Position numbers and translations under genes: made by a program. The notes under the pieces were generated by a model that made no database searches, was not told the DNA's origin, and worked only from the letters and a program-made list of their open reading frames with translations. From contig JAVJOU010000014.1 of the NCBI GenBank assembly GCA_040216635.1, forward strand, positions 23,826-87,825: a DNA stretch of 64,000 bases, written 5' to 3'. Positions within the stretch are counted from its first letter, which is position 1. Each line of letters begins with the position of its first letter. Source of the DNA: UBA1479 sp040216635. Lineage in GTDB: Bacteria; Pseudomonadota; Alphaproteobacteria; Rhodospirillales; Casp-alpha2. This document shows positions 29,118-38,243 of this stretch, piece after piece.

Positions 29118-30261
29118 CACCTTCACCAAGCACGACCGGCGTTTCATGGCCATGGCCCTGGGCATGGCCCGTCGCGGGCTGGGCAATACATGGCCTAACC
29201 CGGCGGTGGGCTGCGTTCTTGTGCGCCCAGACCTTGAGGGCTGCCGGGACGGCGGCGGACGCGTGGTCGGCCGCGGCTGGACCCAGCCGGGTGGACGCCC
29301 CCATGCTGAAACGGAAGCTCTGGCCCGCGCGGGCGACCTGGCACGCGGGGCAACCGCTTATGTCACGCTGGAACCCTGCTGCCACACGGGCCAGACCGGC
29401 CCTTGCACCGAAGCCCTGATCGATGCCGGTATCACCCGCGTCGTCGTTGCCGTGACGGACCCGGACCCGCGCGTGGCGGGGCAGGGCATCGCCGCCCTGG
29501 AACAGGCGGGGGTTGATGCCATGACCGGGCTTGAGGAAGAACAAGCCAACGAGGTCAACGCCGGCTACTTCAAGCGCAACGCCGATAACCGCCCCCTGGT
29601 TATTCTGAAAGCCGCTTCAAGCCTGGACGGGCGCATCGCCGCCCAGGGCGGGGACAGCAAATGGGTCACGGGCAGTGCAGCGCGGGCACGCGGGCATCTG
29701 ATGCGCGCCCAGTCCGATGTCATCCTGGTCGGGGTCGGGACGGTTCTTGCCGACGACCCGGAATTGACCTGCCGCCTTCCGGGGATGATGGAAAGTTCGC
29801 CGGCCCGCGTGGTGCTGGACACAGGTCTGCGCACCCCGCCTGACAGCGCCTTGATATCGACGGCAAACGACGTGCCGGTTTGGGTCATTACGACCCCGGA
29901 TTCATCTGCCGAAGCCGCTGAAGTATTGGAGAAAAAAGGCGCACAGGTGGTTCGCGTCGCCGCAGGGCCCGACGGCCGCCCCGATCCGGCGGCAATCCTG
30001 GCCGCGCTTGCGGACAACGGCATCACCCGCCTGCTGATCGAAGGCGGGGGCACGGTTGCGGCAGCGTTTCTTAAAGCCCAATTGGTCGACCGCATGGCTT
30101 GGTTCCATGCCCCTGTCATTGTCGGCAGCGACGGCATCCCCGCGGTGGCCCCTTTGTCCGTCGCCACGATGAACGAGGCGGTACGGTTCGACCGCCTGTC
30201 CATGGAAATCGTCGGCGATGACATTCTGGAAGTGCTGGCGGTTCGCCCGCGACCGGCGTAA
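29101..30261 (+). CDS. ribD: bifunctional diaminohydroxyphosphoribosylaminopyrimidine deaminase / 5-amino-6-(5-phosphoribosylamino)uracil reductase
   Basis: RibD performs the second and third steps of riboflavin synthesis. The deaminase half has the zinc site PHAETEAL and TLEPCCHTGQTGPCTEAL. The reductase half starts near residue 160 (LVILKAASSLDGRIA) and contains LIEGGGTVAAAFL. The GTG start lies inside nrdR, so translation is probably coupled. The 386-residue length is slightly long because of an insertion near residue 42 (DLEGCRDGGGR). Confidence 0.95.
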   Translation: MAKTTNTFTKHDRRFMAMALGMARRGLGNTWPNPAVGCVLVRPDLEGCRDGGGRVVGRGWTQPGGRPHAETEALARAGDLARGATAYVTLEPCCHTGQTGPCTEALIDAGITRVVVAVTDPDPRVAGQGIAALEQAGVDAMTGLEEEQANEVNAGYFKRNADNRPLVILKAASSLDGRIAAQGGDSKWVTGSAARARGHLMRAQSDVILVGVGTVLADDPELTCRLPGMMESSPARVVLDTGLRTPPDSALISTANDVPVWVITTPDSSAEAAEVLEKKGAQVVRVAAGPDGRPDPAAILAALADNGITRLLIEGGGTVAAAFLKAQLVDRMAWFHAPVIVGSDGIPAVAPLSVATMNEAVRFDRLSMEIVGDDILEVLAVRPRPA

Positions 30262-30270
30262 GTATCAGGC

Positions 30271-30870
30271 ATGTTCACAGGCATCATTACCGACATCGGG
30301 CGCATCCGCGCCATCGAACAGGCTGACGACGGCAGGCTGGAAATCGAAACGGCCTTCAATACGGCCGGGATCGATATCGGGGCTTCCGTCTCCTGTTCGG
30401 GCTGCTGCCTGACGGTGGTCGAAAAGGGCGCGGGATGGATGGCCTTCGAGGCTTCGGGCGAAACACGCCGTCTGACGACCATCGGCAACTGGACCGATGG
30501 CACGCGGGTCAACCTGGAACGTGCCTTGAAGGCCGGGGATGAATTGGGCGGACATATCGTGTCCGGCCATGTCGACGGCCTAGCCGAACTGGCCGAGCGC
30601 GTGCCTGAGGGCGATTCCCTGAAACTGACATTCCGCGCTCCCGAAACACTGGCTCCCTATATTGCGGCCAAAGGGTCTGTGACCCTCGACGGCGTGTCGT
30701 TGACGGTCAATACCGTTGCCGATAGGGACTTTACGGTGAACATCATTTCCCACACCCAGGAACAGACGACGCTGGGCGGCTTGACGGTCGGCACGGCGGT
30801 GAACCTGGAAATCGACATGCTTGCGCGCTATGTTGCGCGGCTAATGCAGATGAACGGTACAGCCCCTTGA
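30271..30870 (+). CDS. ribE: riboflavin synthase alpha subunit
   Basis: The enzyme dismutates two 6,7-dimethyl-8-ribityllumazines to riboflavin. The 199-residue protein shows the two-fold lumazine-binding repeat: MFTGIITDIGRI with VSCSGCCLTVV in the first, and GGHIVSGHVDG with GSVTLDGVSLTVN in the second. It lies nine bases after ribD, and its stop overlaps the TTG start of ribBA. Confidence 0.97.
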   Translation: MFTGIITDIGRIRAIEQADDGRLEIETAFNTAGIDIGASVSCSGCCLTVVEKGAGWMAFEASGETRRLTTIGNWTDGTRVNLERALKAGDELGGHIVSGHVDGLAELAERVPEGDSLKLTFRAPETLAPYIAAKGSVTLDGVSLTVNTVADRDFTVNIISHTQEQTTLGGLTVGTAVNLEIDMLARYVARLMQMNGTAP

Positions 30871-32003
30871 AATTAAAAGACGTTAACAGCTACGACAGCA
30901 TCCTTTCGCCGATCGAGGACATCATTGAAGATGCCCGCAACGGGCGCATGTTCATCCTTGTCGACGATGAAGAACGCGAGAACGAAGGCGATCTGGTCAT
31001 TCCGGCCCAGATGGCGACACCGGATGCGATCAATTTCATGGCGCGGTTCGGGCGCGGACTGATCTGCCTGGCGTTGACCCACGAGCGGGTCGAAACCTTG
31101 AAGCTGCCGCATATGAGCCGCACCAACTCGTCACGTCACCAGACGGCCTTTACCGTATCGATCGAAGCCCGCGAAGGCGTGACGACGGGTATCTCGGCAT
31201 CCGACCGGGCGCGCACCATTTCCGTCGCCATCGATCCCGCCCGGGGGGCCGCCGACATCGCCACGCCCGGCCATATCTTCCCGCTGGAAGCCCGCGACGG
31301 CGGTACCTTGGTGCGTGCCGGTCATACGGAAGGCGCCGTCGATATCGCCCGCTTGGCCGGATTGAACCCGGCGGGCGTGATCTGCGAAATCATGAATGAC
31401 GACGGCACCATGGCCCGTATGCCCGATCTGGTCGGTTTTGCCCAGCATCACGGCCTGAAAATCGCGACCATCGCCGATCTGATCGCCTATCGGCGGCAGA
31501 ACGACCGATTGGTCAAGCGGGTCCTGGAAACGCCGTTCGAAAGCCGCCACGGCGGCACCTTTCAGATGGTCATCTATCAGAACACGGTCGCCTATGCCGA
31601 GCACATCGCCTTGGTAAAGGGCGATGTAACCCAGGGCGGGCCCGTGCCCGTGCGGATGCATGCCCTGAACGTGCTCGAGGACGTCTTGGGCGATAATTCC
31701 CGCAATGCCGACGGGCTGCTGCAACGGTCCATGGAAATCATCGGCGACATGGGCCGGGGCGTCGTCGTGCTGATCCGTGAGCCCCTGCCGACCAGCCTGT
31801 CAGACCGGGTCAAAGCGAAACTGGGCGACGGCGAGAAACCATCGGGCCAGTTGCGCGATTACGGCGTCGGTGCGCAAATCCTGACCGACCTGGGCATTAC
31901 GGACATGACCCTTTTGACCAATTCGACCAAGACCGTGATCGGACTGGACGGACACGGCCTTACCATCGTCGGACGCCAGGCCATCGACCGGAGCACCACA
32001 TGA
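30867..32003 (+). CDS. ribBA: 3,4-dihydroxy-2-butanone 4-phosphate synthase with degenerate GTP cyclohydrolase II domain
   Basis: The N-terminal half (about residues 12-210) is RibB, which makes the four-carbon unit from ribulose 5-phosphate: VDDEERENEGDLVI, MSRTNSSRHQTAFTVSI and HTEGAVDIARLAG are the active-site segments. The C-terminal half aligns with GTP cyclohydrolase II but lacks the three zinc cysteines and the RQEGRGIG motif (here MEIIGDMGRGVVVLIRE), so it is probably not a cyclohydrolase. Such a domain is common in alphaproteobacteria and implies a separate ribA elsewhere. The TTG start overlaps the ribE stop (TTGA). Confidence 0.93.
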   Translation: MKLKDVNSYDSILSPIEDIIEDARNGRMFILVDDEERENEGDLVIPAQMATPDAINFMARFGRGLICLALTHERVETLKLPHMSRTNSSRHQTAFTVSIEAREGVTTGISASDRARTISVAIDPARGAADIATPGHIFPLEARDGGTLVRAGHTEGAVDIARLAGLNPAGVICEIMNDDGTMARMPDLVGFAQHHGLKIATIADLIAYRRQNDRLVKRVLETPFESRHGGTFQMVIYQNTVAYAEHIALVKGDVTQGGPVPVRMHALNVLEDVLGDNSRNADGLLQRSMEIIGDMGRGVVVLIREPLPTSLSDRVKAKLGDGEKPSGQLRDYGVGAQILTDLGITDMTLLTNSTKTVIGLDGHGLTIVGRQAIDRSTT

Positions 32004-32458
32004 GCGCCGCCGACGCCCGCAAGGGGCGCGTCCTGATCGTCGAATCCCGTTATTACCCGGACATTGCGGACGGACTGATTGCCGGTGCCGTTCCCATGGT
32101 CGAAGATGCCGGATACGGCATTGAACGCCTGGAAGTCCCCGGCGTGTTTGAAATCCCGGCGGCGATCCGCCACGCCGCCAAAAGCGGCGCCTATGCCGGA
32201 TTTCTGGCTTTCGGCTGCGTCATCCGGGGCGAGACGAGCCATTATGACCACATCTGCAACGAAGCCAGCCGCGCCATCATGGATTTGACCATGCAGGACG
32301 GGCTTGCCCTGGGTTTTGGCGTGCTGACCTGTGAAAACGGCGATCAGGCGGCGGTTCGCGCCGATCCCAACGGCAAAAACAAAGGGGCGGAGGCGGCCAG
32401 GGCCTGCCTTGCCATGATCGACGTCAGGCGTCGTTTCAATGAAGGAGAGGCCCCATGA
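32000..32458 (+). CDS. ribH: 6,7-dimethyl-8-ribityllumazine synthase
   Basis: RibH joins the ribBA product to the pyrimidine from RibD. The 152-residue protein has VESRYYPDIADGLIAGA, VPGVFEIPAAI, the phosphate-binding FGCVIRGETSHYDHICNEAS and the downstream GFGVLTCENGDQA. It overlaps ribBA upstream and nusB downstream by four bases each, an order widespread in proteobacteria. Confidence 0.96.
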   Translation: MSAADARKGRVLIVESRYYPDIADGLIAGAVPMVEDAGYGIERLEVPGVFEIPAAIRHAAKSGAYAGFLAFGCVIRGETSHYDHICNEASRAIMDLTMQDGLALGFGVLTCENGDQAAVRADPNGKNKGAEAARACLAMIDVRRRFNEGEAP

Positions 32459-32940
32459 CCGCGACCCGATCGGCACCGCTCAGCGCGGCCCGCCTTGCCG
32501 CCGTGCAGGCGCTTTATGAAATGGATCTGGCCGGTGCGGGCGCCGACCCGGTGCTGGAAGCCATCATGGCCGAACGGTGGACCGCCGCCGCCCTGGAAAC
32601 CGATGATGGGGCCGATGGTGACGACAGTTTCACGCCGCCGGATCAGGACCTGTTAAAGGAACTGGTCGCGGGCGTGAACGCCGATATCCCCGGCATCGAC
32701 CGGCACTTAAAAACGGCGCTCAATCATCCGCATACGGTCGAATCCCTGGAAACGCTGCTGCGCGCCGTGCTGCGTGCCGCCGTATTCGAAATGGCCAGCC
32801 GCCCGCAAGTCCCGGCGGTGGTCGTGATCAAGGAATACGTCGATGTTGCCGATGCCTTCTTCGATGGCCGGGAACCGGCGCTGGTCAACGGATTGCTCGA
32901 CCATCTGGCCCATGAGTTAAGGGCGACGGAATTCTCTTAA
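32455..32940 (+). CDS. nusB: transcription antitermination factor NusB
   Basis: NusB with NusE binds boxA RNA and promotes processive rRNA transcription. The 161-residue all-helical protein shows SAARLAAVQALYEMDLAG, LRAVLRAAVFEM and VPAVVVIKEYVDVADAFFD, the last being the conserved C-terminal signature. Its start overlaps the ribH stop. Confidence 0.95.
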   Translation: MTATRSAPLSAARLAAVQALYEMDLAGAGADPVLEAIMAERWTAAALETDDGADGDDSFTPPDQDLLKELVAGVNADIPGIDRHLKTALNHPHTVESLETLLRAVLRAAVFEMASRPQVPAVVVIKEYVDVADAFFDGREPALVNGLLDHLAHELRATEFS

Positions 32941-33008
32941 GAATACCGAGTTGCCGCGGCGCTGCCTGAACAAGGTGCCAAGGACAGGGTAATGAGACGG
33001 ACGGCCGC

Positions 33009-34010
33009 ATGACGGACAGCGACAATCAGTCTGCACTCGGCGAATTCGATGTCATCGCGACCTATTTCCGTCCGCTGACGCAGGGCCGGGACGGGGCGCT
33101 GGGCCTTACGGACGATGCCGGTCTTTTAAGCCCCCCCAAAGGCAGCCAATTGGTGGTGACCACAGATGCCTTGGTCGCAGGGCGGCATTTCCTTGCGGAC
33201 ATGGACCCGGCGTCATTGGGACATAAGGTGCTTGGCGTCAATTTATCCGATCTCGCCGCCATGGGCGCCACACCTCAGGCCTATACCTTGGCGCTGGCGG
33301 CACCCAAGCCGTTGTCCGCTGACTGGCTCGCGGCTTTTACCGCCGGGCTTGGCGAAGCCCAGGCAGCCAGCAAGGTCTTTCTGCTGGGCGGCGATACGGT
33401 CGGTACGACCGGGCCGCTGACGCTGTCCATCACGGCCCTGGGCTGGGTCGCGGACGGCCGCGCGTTATGCCGGTCCGGCGCAGCACCGGGAGATGACCTC
33501 TATGTTTCCGGCACGATCGGCGATGCGGCGCTGGGGTTGCTGATCGCCCGCGACGGCGCCGATTTAACGGGAAATGCGGCGATGAACCGATATCTCAAAG
33601 ATCGGTACGAACGGCCGCAACCGCGCGTATTTCTGGGCCCGGCCCTGATCGGGTCCGCCGGTTCCTGTGTCGATATCTCCGATGGCCTGATCGCTGATGT
33701 CGGCCATATCGCCGAAACGTCGGGTCTGGGCGCCGAGATCAATGCGCAAAATCTGCCCCTGTCCGATGCCGCCGAAGCGGCGCTTGACCGGGCGCCGGAC
33801 CTTCTAAAAGACATTCTTACCGGTGGCGACGATTACGAACTCGCGTTCACGGCTCCGGTCTCAGCACGGGACGAAATCACCGCCGCCGCCAAGTCGTCAG
33901 CCGTTCCGGTCACCCGAATCGGGTCCATGATTGAAGGATCGGGAATTCACGTGGTCGGGCCGGGCGGGGCCGGCCTTGATCTTTCCATCGGCGGCTTCCG
34001 ACATTTTTAA
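33009..34010 (+). CDS. thiL: thiamine-monophosphate kinase
   Basis: ThiL phosphorylates thiamine monophosphate to the active diphosphate. The 333 residues contain the N-terminal GEFDVIATYF, the ATP/magnesium motifs LTDDAGLL and VVTTDALVAGRHF, NLSDLAAMGATPQAYTLAL, and LLGGDTVGTTGPL. It follows nusB by 68 bases, a common nusB-thiL pairing. Confidence 0.95.
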   Translation: MTDSDNQSALGEFDVIATYFRPLTQGRDGALGLTDDAGLLSPPKGSQLVVTTDALVAGRHFLADMDPASLGHKVLGVNLSDLAAMGATPQAYTLALAAPKPLSADWLAAFTAGLGEAQAASKVFLLGGDTVGTTGPLTLSITALGWVADGRALCRSGAAPGDDLYVSGTIGDAALGLLIARDGADLTGNAAMNRYLKDRYERPQPRVFLGPALIGSAGSCVDISDGLIADVGHIAETSGLGAEINAQNLPLSDAAEAALDRAPDLLKDILTGGDDYELAFTAPVSARDEITAAAKSSAVPVTRIGSMIEGSGIHVVGPGGAGLDLSIGGFRHF

Positions 34011-34127
34011 ACCTTCACCACCCCAGATTGTCCGCATTGCGCCGATGGCCGCCACCTGCATAATGTCGGCGGACGGGCGGCGACGGCGGCTCGTAGAGAA
34101 ACAGCAAAAAGCGGGCGGCCGCCATCA

Positions 34128-34586
34128 ATGAAAAAGATATTCGTCGGGTTCATCGTCCTGATCTGCATCCTGAGCGGCGCCGTGGGCGCCATGAAATGGA
34201 TGGAGTTGGGGCCCTTCGCCAATCCTAATGCCGAGAAACCAGCGCCTAAGCGCCCGAGCAAGGGCGACGCCAAGTTCGTCGAGATGACTCCCTTGCTGAT
34301 CAATGTGTTAGGCAATGACAAGGTGCTCGGTAATTTCCAGTTCGAGTTAAAGCTCGAGGTCTGGAACAGCGACCATTACGACGAAGTCCGTAAGAAATTG
34401 CCGATCCTGAAGGATGCCTTTTTCAAGGATCTTCACACCTTCATTCCGCGCATGCTGAAGGAACAGGATCAGTTGAACCTGGGTGTGCTGCAACAGCGCC
34501 TGCAACTTCGCGCCGATCTTGTGATCGGCAAGGGCATCGTCCAGAGCGTGCTGATCCAATCTGTTGTCGATACGCCCCAAAAGTGA
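34128..34586 (+). CDS. FliL-like flagellar basal body-associated protein
   Basis: A 152-residue protein with an N-terminal membrane anchor (KKIFVGFIVLICILSGAVGA) and a periplasmic FliL-like domain: FVEMTPLLINVLGN, FQFELKLEVWN, LPILKDAFFKDLHTF and VLQQRLQLRADLVIGKG. FliL family members associate with the stator. In alphaproteobacteria a FliL-like gene away from the main cluster is common. Assignment rests on the domain pattern and is moderately certain. Confidence 0.65.
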   Translation: MKKIFVGFIVLICILSGAVGAMKWMELGPFANPNAEKPAPKRPSKGDAKFVEMTPLLINVLGNDKVLGNFQFELKLEVWNSDHYDEVRKKLPILKDAFFKDLHTFIPRMLKEQDQLNLGVLQQRLQLRADLVIGKGIVQSVLIQSVVDTPQK

Positions 34587-34588
34587 TT

Positions 34589-34607
34589 TGTGAATCTGAG
34601 ATTCACA
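34589..34607. repeat. perfect inverted repeat after the FliL-like gene
   Basis: TGTGAATC and GATTCACA form eight-base arms around TGA, three bases after the stop of the FliL-like gene and about 200 bases before hppA. The TGTGA/TCACA ends resemble CRP half-sites but are nine bases apart instead of six. It could be an operator for hppA or a transcript-end hairpin; no T-run follows. Confidence 0.5.
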
Positions 34608-34738
34608 GCATCGTCCGGCAGCTTTCGTGTCCGGCAGGCGGGCTGATCCGCGGTTGCTTTATATTATCTCTTTGCGTATGTTCCCGGCGGCTTTCCGGTC
34701 TGAATCTTGTGTCTGGATCGTCCAACGAGGAATCATTC

Positions 34739-34783
34739 TGCGCCGCCATCTAGGGGTAGGGGAGAGTTCAACCCGGCGGCGCA
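34739..34783 (+). repeat. hairpin in the hppA leader
   Basis: TGCGCCGCC (34739-34747) pairs perfectly with GGCGGCGCA (34775-34783) across a 27-base purine-rich loop containing GGGGTAGGGGAGAG. It lies 27 bases before the hppA ATG and would form in the 5' untranslated region. Confidence 0.55.
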
Positions 34784-34810
34784 TTTCACATAAACGAAGG
34801 ATAAACGAGA

Positions 34811-36901
34811 ATGTCGCTATACACCTTGGTCATCGCGTGCGGTGTCCTGGCGCTGTTGTACGGCGCCTATGCCATTCGATCCGTCCTGTCGGCGCCCGCC
34901 GGCAATGAACGGATGCAGGAAATCGCGGCCGCCATCCAAGAAGGCGCCGCCGCCTATCTGAACCGCCAGTACACGACCGTCGCCATCGTCGGCGCCGTGG
35001 TCGGCATTCTGCTTGGCTTGAAGCTGGGCATGACTGTCGCCATCGGCTACTTCATCGGCGCCATCCTGTCCGGTGTTGCCGGCTACATCGGCATGAACGT
35101 CTCTGTCCGCGCCAATGTGCGCACCGCCGAAGCCGCCCAATCCCAAGGGCTGGCCGGTGGCTTGGACGTCGCATTCAAATCGGGTGCCGTGACCGGCATG
35201 CTGGTTGTTGGCCTGGCGCTTCTGGGTGTCGCCGGCTACTACATCGCTCTGCGCGGCATGATCGACAGCACGAGCGCCGAAGGTATGCGTCACATCCTCG
35301 AAGCGCTGGTTGCGCTCGGTTTTGGCGCCTCGCTGATCTCCATCTTCGCCCGTCTGGGCGGCGGCATCTTCACCAAGGGTGCGGACGTCGGCTCGGACCT
35401 GGTCGGCAAGATCGAAGCCGGTATTCCCGAAGACGATCCCCGCAACGCCGGCGTCATTGCCGATAACGTGGGTGACAACGTCGGTGATTGCGCCGGTATG
35501 GCTGCTGACCTGTTTGAAACCTACGCCGTGACCATGGTTGCGACCATGCTTCTGGCCGCCATCTTCTTCACCGGTGCGGCTCAGGAACAGATGATGCTGT
35601 TCCCGCTGGTTATCGGCGGCGTGTGCATCATCGGCTCGGTGGTTGCCACCTGGTTCGTGAAGCTCGGCTCCAGCCAGAGCATCATGGGCGCGCTCTACAA
35701 GGGCTTCATCGCTTCGGCCGTGATCTCGGGCGCGCTTATCGGCGGTGTGATTTCTATGTTCATCGGTTGGGACACCGCATTCCAGATGGGCGCGTCTTCG
35801 GTCACCGGAACGCAGCTGTTCATCGCGGCCCTGACGGGCCTGGGCGTGACCGGCCTGATCGTGTGGATCACCGAATACTACACGGGCACCGAATACCGCC
35901 CGGTGAAAAGCGTTGCCGCCGCGTCTGAAACCGGCCATGCAACCAACGTGATCCAGGGCCTGGCCGTTTCCATGGAAGCGACCGCGCTGCCGGTGATCGT
36001 GATCTGCGCCGGCATCATCGTGTCCTACTTGAACGCGGGTCTGTTCGGTATCGCCATCGCCGCCACGACCATGCTGGCCCTGGCCGGTATGGTGGTTGCG
36101 CTCGACGCCTTCGGTCCGGTGACGGATAACGCCGGCGGTATCGCTGAAATGGCCGATCTGCCGGAAGAAGTCCGCAACACCACGGACGCGCTGGATGCCG
36201 TCGGTAACACCACCAAGGCCGTGACCAAGGGCTATGCCATCGGCTCCGCCGGTCTGGCTGCCCTGGTGCTGTTCGCCGCCTATACGGAGGACTTGAAGCA
36301 TTACTTCCCCGACGTGGACGTAACCTTCCGTCTGCAGGACCCCTATGTGGTGATCGGCCTGTTCATCGGCGGCTTGCTGCCGTACTTGTTCGGCGCCATG
36401 GGCATGATGGCCGTGGGCCGTGCCGGTGGTCAGGTGGTCGTCGAGGTGCGCCGTCAATTCAAGGAAATCCCGGGCATCATGGAAGGCACGGCCAAGCCGG
36501 AATACGGCAAATGCGTCGACCTTCTGACCAAGGCCGCGATCAAGGAAATGATCGTCCCGTCCATGCTGCCGGTGCTCGCACCCGTGGTCATGTACTTCGT
36601 GGTCAATGCCATCGCCGGTCAGGCCAATGCCTTCGCGGCACTCGGCGCCATGCTGCTGGGGACCATCGTAACCGGTCTGTTCGTGGCTCTGTCCATGACC
36701 TCCGGTGGCGGTGCCTGGGACAACGCCAAGAAGTATATCGAAGACGGCAACCACGGCGGTAAGGGCTCCGACGCCCACCACGCCGCGGTGACGGGAGATA
36801 CGGTCGGTGATCCCTACAAGGACACGGCCGGTCCCGCCGTCAACCCGATGATCAAGATCATCAACATCGTGGCGATCCTGCTGTTGGCGATCCTCGCCTA
36901 A
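34811..36901 (+). CDS. hppA: membrane proton-pumping pyrophosphatase, K+-independent type
   Basis: HppA couples pyrophosphate hydrolysis to proton export through about 16 membrane helices. The substrate site is DVGSDLVGKIEAGIPEDDPRNAG with DNVGDNVGDCAGMAADLFE close to residue 193. The GNTTKA motif places Lys469 where K+-dependent enzymes have Ala, marking the K+-independent proton-pumping subtype. The protein is 696 residues with an ATG after CGAAGGATAAACGAGA. A clear terminator follows. Confidence 0.97.
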   Translation: MSLYTLVIACGVLALLYGAYAIRSVLSAPAGNERMQEIAAAIQEGAAAYLNRQYTTVAIVGAVVGILLGLKLGMTVAIGYFIGAILSGVAGYIGMNVSVRANVRTAEAAQSQGLAGGLDVAFKSGAVTGMLVVGLALLGVAGYYIALRGMIDSTSAEGMRHILEALVALGFGASLISIFARLGGGIFTKGADVGSDLVGKIEAGIPEDDPRNAGVIADNVGDNVGDCAGMAADLFETYAVTMVATMLLAAIFFTGAAQEQMMLFPLVIGGVCIIGSVVATWFVKLGSSQSIMGALYKGFIASAVISGALIGGVISMFIGWDTAFQMGASSVTGTQLFIAALTGLGVTGLIVWITEYYTGTEYRPVKSVAAASETGHATNVIQGLAVSMEATALPVIVICAGIIVSYLNAGLFGIAIAATTMLALAGMVVALDAFGPVTDNAGGIAEMADLPEEVRNTTDALDAVGNTTKAVTKGYAIGSAGLAALVLFAAYTEDLKHYFPDVDVTFRLQDPYVVIGLFIGGLLPYLFGAMGMMAVGRAGGQVVVEVRRQFKEIPGIMEGTAKPEYGKCVDLLTKAAIKEMIVPSMLPVLAPVVMYFVVNAIAGQANAFAALGAMLLGTIVTGLFVALSMTSGGGAWDNAKKYIEDGNHGGKGSDAHHAAVTGDTVGDPYKDTAGPAVNPMIKIINIVAILLLAILA

Positions 36902-36930
36902 GCCAAGGGTTCCACAGGCCTATACGACGA

Positions 36931-36962
36931 AGCCCCGGGGCGTATGCTCCGGGGCTTTTTCT
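36931..36962 (+). terminator. Rho-independent terminator of hppA
   Basis: AGCCCCGG and CCGGGGCT form an eight-base-pair stem over a loop of about ten bases, followed directly by TTTTTCTT. It begins 29 bases after the hppA stop. Confidence 0.9.
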
Positions 36963-37016
36963 TATCTGGAATCAACTTTGGAAAACGAGAGAAAGCAATG
37001 TTCGAGCTGCACGTTG

Positions 37017-37529
37017 TTAGGGCTGGCGTGTCGGTCCGCCCGGCGTAACGTCGTTATCGGCCCCCTTGTTGAAGCGGCCGACGTTGCCGAACAACTGATC
37101 CCAGAATGTGATCTCATTGCCTGATGTGGGCGTGATGCGCTCGACATGCTTGATATCCTGGGCCGATGACAGATCGAGCTTCTTGATGTCTTTGACAAAG
37201 CCTTTGTCGTCAAAGCGAACCAAAATGACATTCCGTTCCACCACTTCGGGTGGCATGAAGGCGAAAGTTTCCGTCCGCTCACTGATGTACATCCAAAGGT
37301 TCGAATCGAATGCGGTCACGCTCGACGGCGATCCCAAGATTTCAGCAACTTCCTCGCGGCTCATATCGCCCGGCACGACTTCCGCCAGGCGTTCGGAATC
37401 GGGAAGATTCCCCCGCACCGCAACGCGCGAGGAACAGCCGGAAACGGCCGTGGCGACCAAAACAGCGGCGGTCAGCCCCAACCAGGGGCGAGCGGAAAAA
37501 AGCCTGCGGTAAGAAGTGATTTGTGCCAT
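37017..37529 (-). CDS. bamE: outer membrane protein assembly factor BamE (SmpA/OmlA)
   Basis: BamE is a lipoprotein of the Bam complex that inserts beta-barrel proteins. The 170-residue precursor has a lipoprotein signal peptide with lipobox VSGC followed by SSRVAVRG. The SmpA/OmlA domain shows PGDMSREEVAEILGSPSSVTAFDSNLWMYISER in pieces and FDDKGFVKDIKKLD. It is divergent from the cytochrome bc1 chaperone gene. Confidence 0.9.
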   Translation of the reverse strand: MAQITSYRRLFSARPWLGLTAAVLVATAVSGCSSRVAVRGNLPDSERLAEVVPGDMSREEVAEILGSPSSVTAFDSNLWMYISERTETFAFMPPEVVERNVILVRFDDKGFVKDIKKLDLSSAQDIKHVERITPTSGNEITFWDQLFGNVGRFNKGADNDVTPGGPTRQP

Positions 37530-37664
37530 GTGGCTGCCTGTTGCGATCTTCTATAGATGCAAGGCCGGATGGGACTTGCTAAATCGGACTTGATAATTAG
37601 GCACGCGGATGCACATGTCCAGGGGCCAAGTGGCGGTTTTTCCCTTAATTCGGTTCGTTGGGTC

Positions 37665-38243
37665 ATGATCCTTTCTCTTTTCAAACGATCTTCGGGGCTT
37701 ACGGCAGCACGCGGGCTATACGGCGATATCGTGCGCCAGGCCCGCCTGCCGATTTTCTATGGCAAGGAAGGCGGGGTCGCCGACAGTGAAGACGGCCGCT
37801 ATGACCTTATTCTTCTACATGTGTTCCTTGTTCTTGAACGCCTCGGGCGAATCACCCCCGATCCGTCGACGCTCAAGCAGGACTTGTTTGACGTTCTGTT
37901 CGAGGATCTCGACCTCAACCTGCGCGAGATGGGCTACGGCGACGAAGGGGTCCGCCGACGCATCCAGAAGATGGTCGAAGGCTTTTACGGCCGCATGACC
38001 GCCTATCGGGACGGACTTGCCGGTGATGACGACACTCTGTTCGCCGCACTTAAACGCAACCTTTACCGCAATATCGAACCTGATGACGCCCAGGTGGCCC
38101 GCCTTGCAGGCTATATCCGCAGCCAAACCGATGCCCTTAACGCCCTGAACGATGCCGATTTTCTTGCCGGGAAAGCCGGGTTTTCTCCGCCGAAATGGGC
38201 CGTTAATCCCGCAGAAGGGCAGAAAGGGGGAGGCGGGACATGA
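37665..38243 (+). CDS. ubiquinol-cytochrome c chaperone family protein
   Basis: A 192-residue protein of the CBP3/UQCC1 family, required in mitochondria for cytochrome bc1 assembly and conserved in alphaproteobacteria. ATG 37665 gives MILSLFKRSSGLTAARGLYGDIVRQARLPIFY; the frame from 37557 adds unrelated residues. The motif VFLVLERLG and the LFDVLFEDLDLNLREMGYGDEGVRRRIQKM region (in pieces) are typical. It overlaps the following YceD-like gene by four bases. Confidence 0.88.
   Translation: MILSLFKRSSGLTAARGLYGDIVRQARLPIFYGKEGGVADSEDGRYDLILLHVFLVLERLGRITPDPSTLKQDLFDVLFEDLDLNLREMGYGDEGVRRRIQKMVEGFYGRMTAYRDGLAGDDDTLFAALKRNLYRNIEPDDAQVARLAGYIRSQTDALNALNDADFLAGKAGFSPPKWAVNPAEGQKGGGGT

Noticed and set aside
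34589..34607. CRP site
   Set aside because: TGTGA and TCACA are separated by nine bases instead of six, so it was kept only as an inverted repeat.
34817..36781. A 654-residue open frame antisense to hppA
   Set aside because: Very rich in His, Gly and Asp, as expected for the antisense of a membrane protein with biased codons; no recognisable domain.
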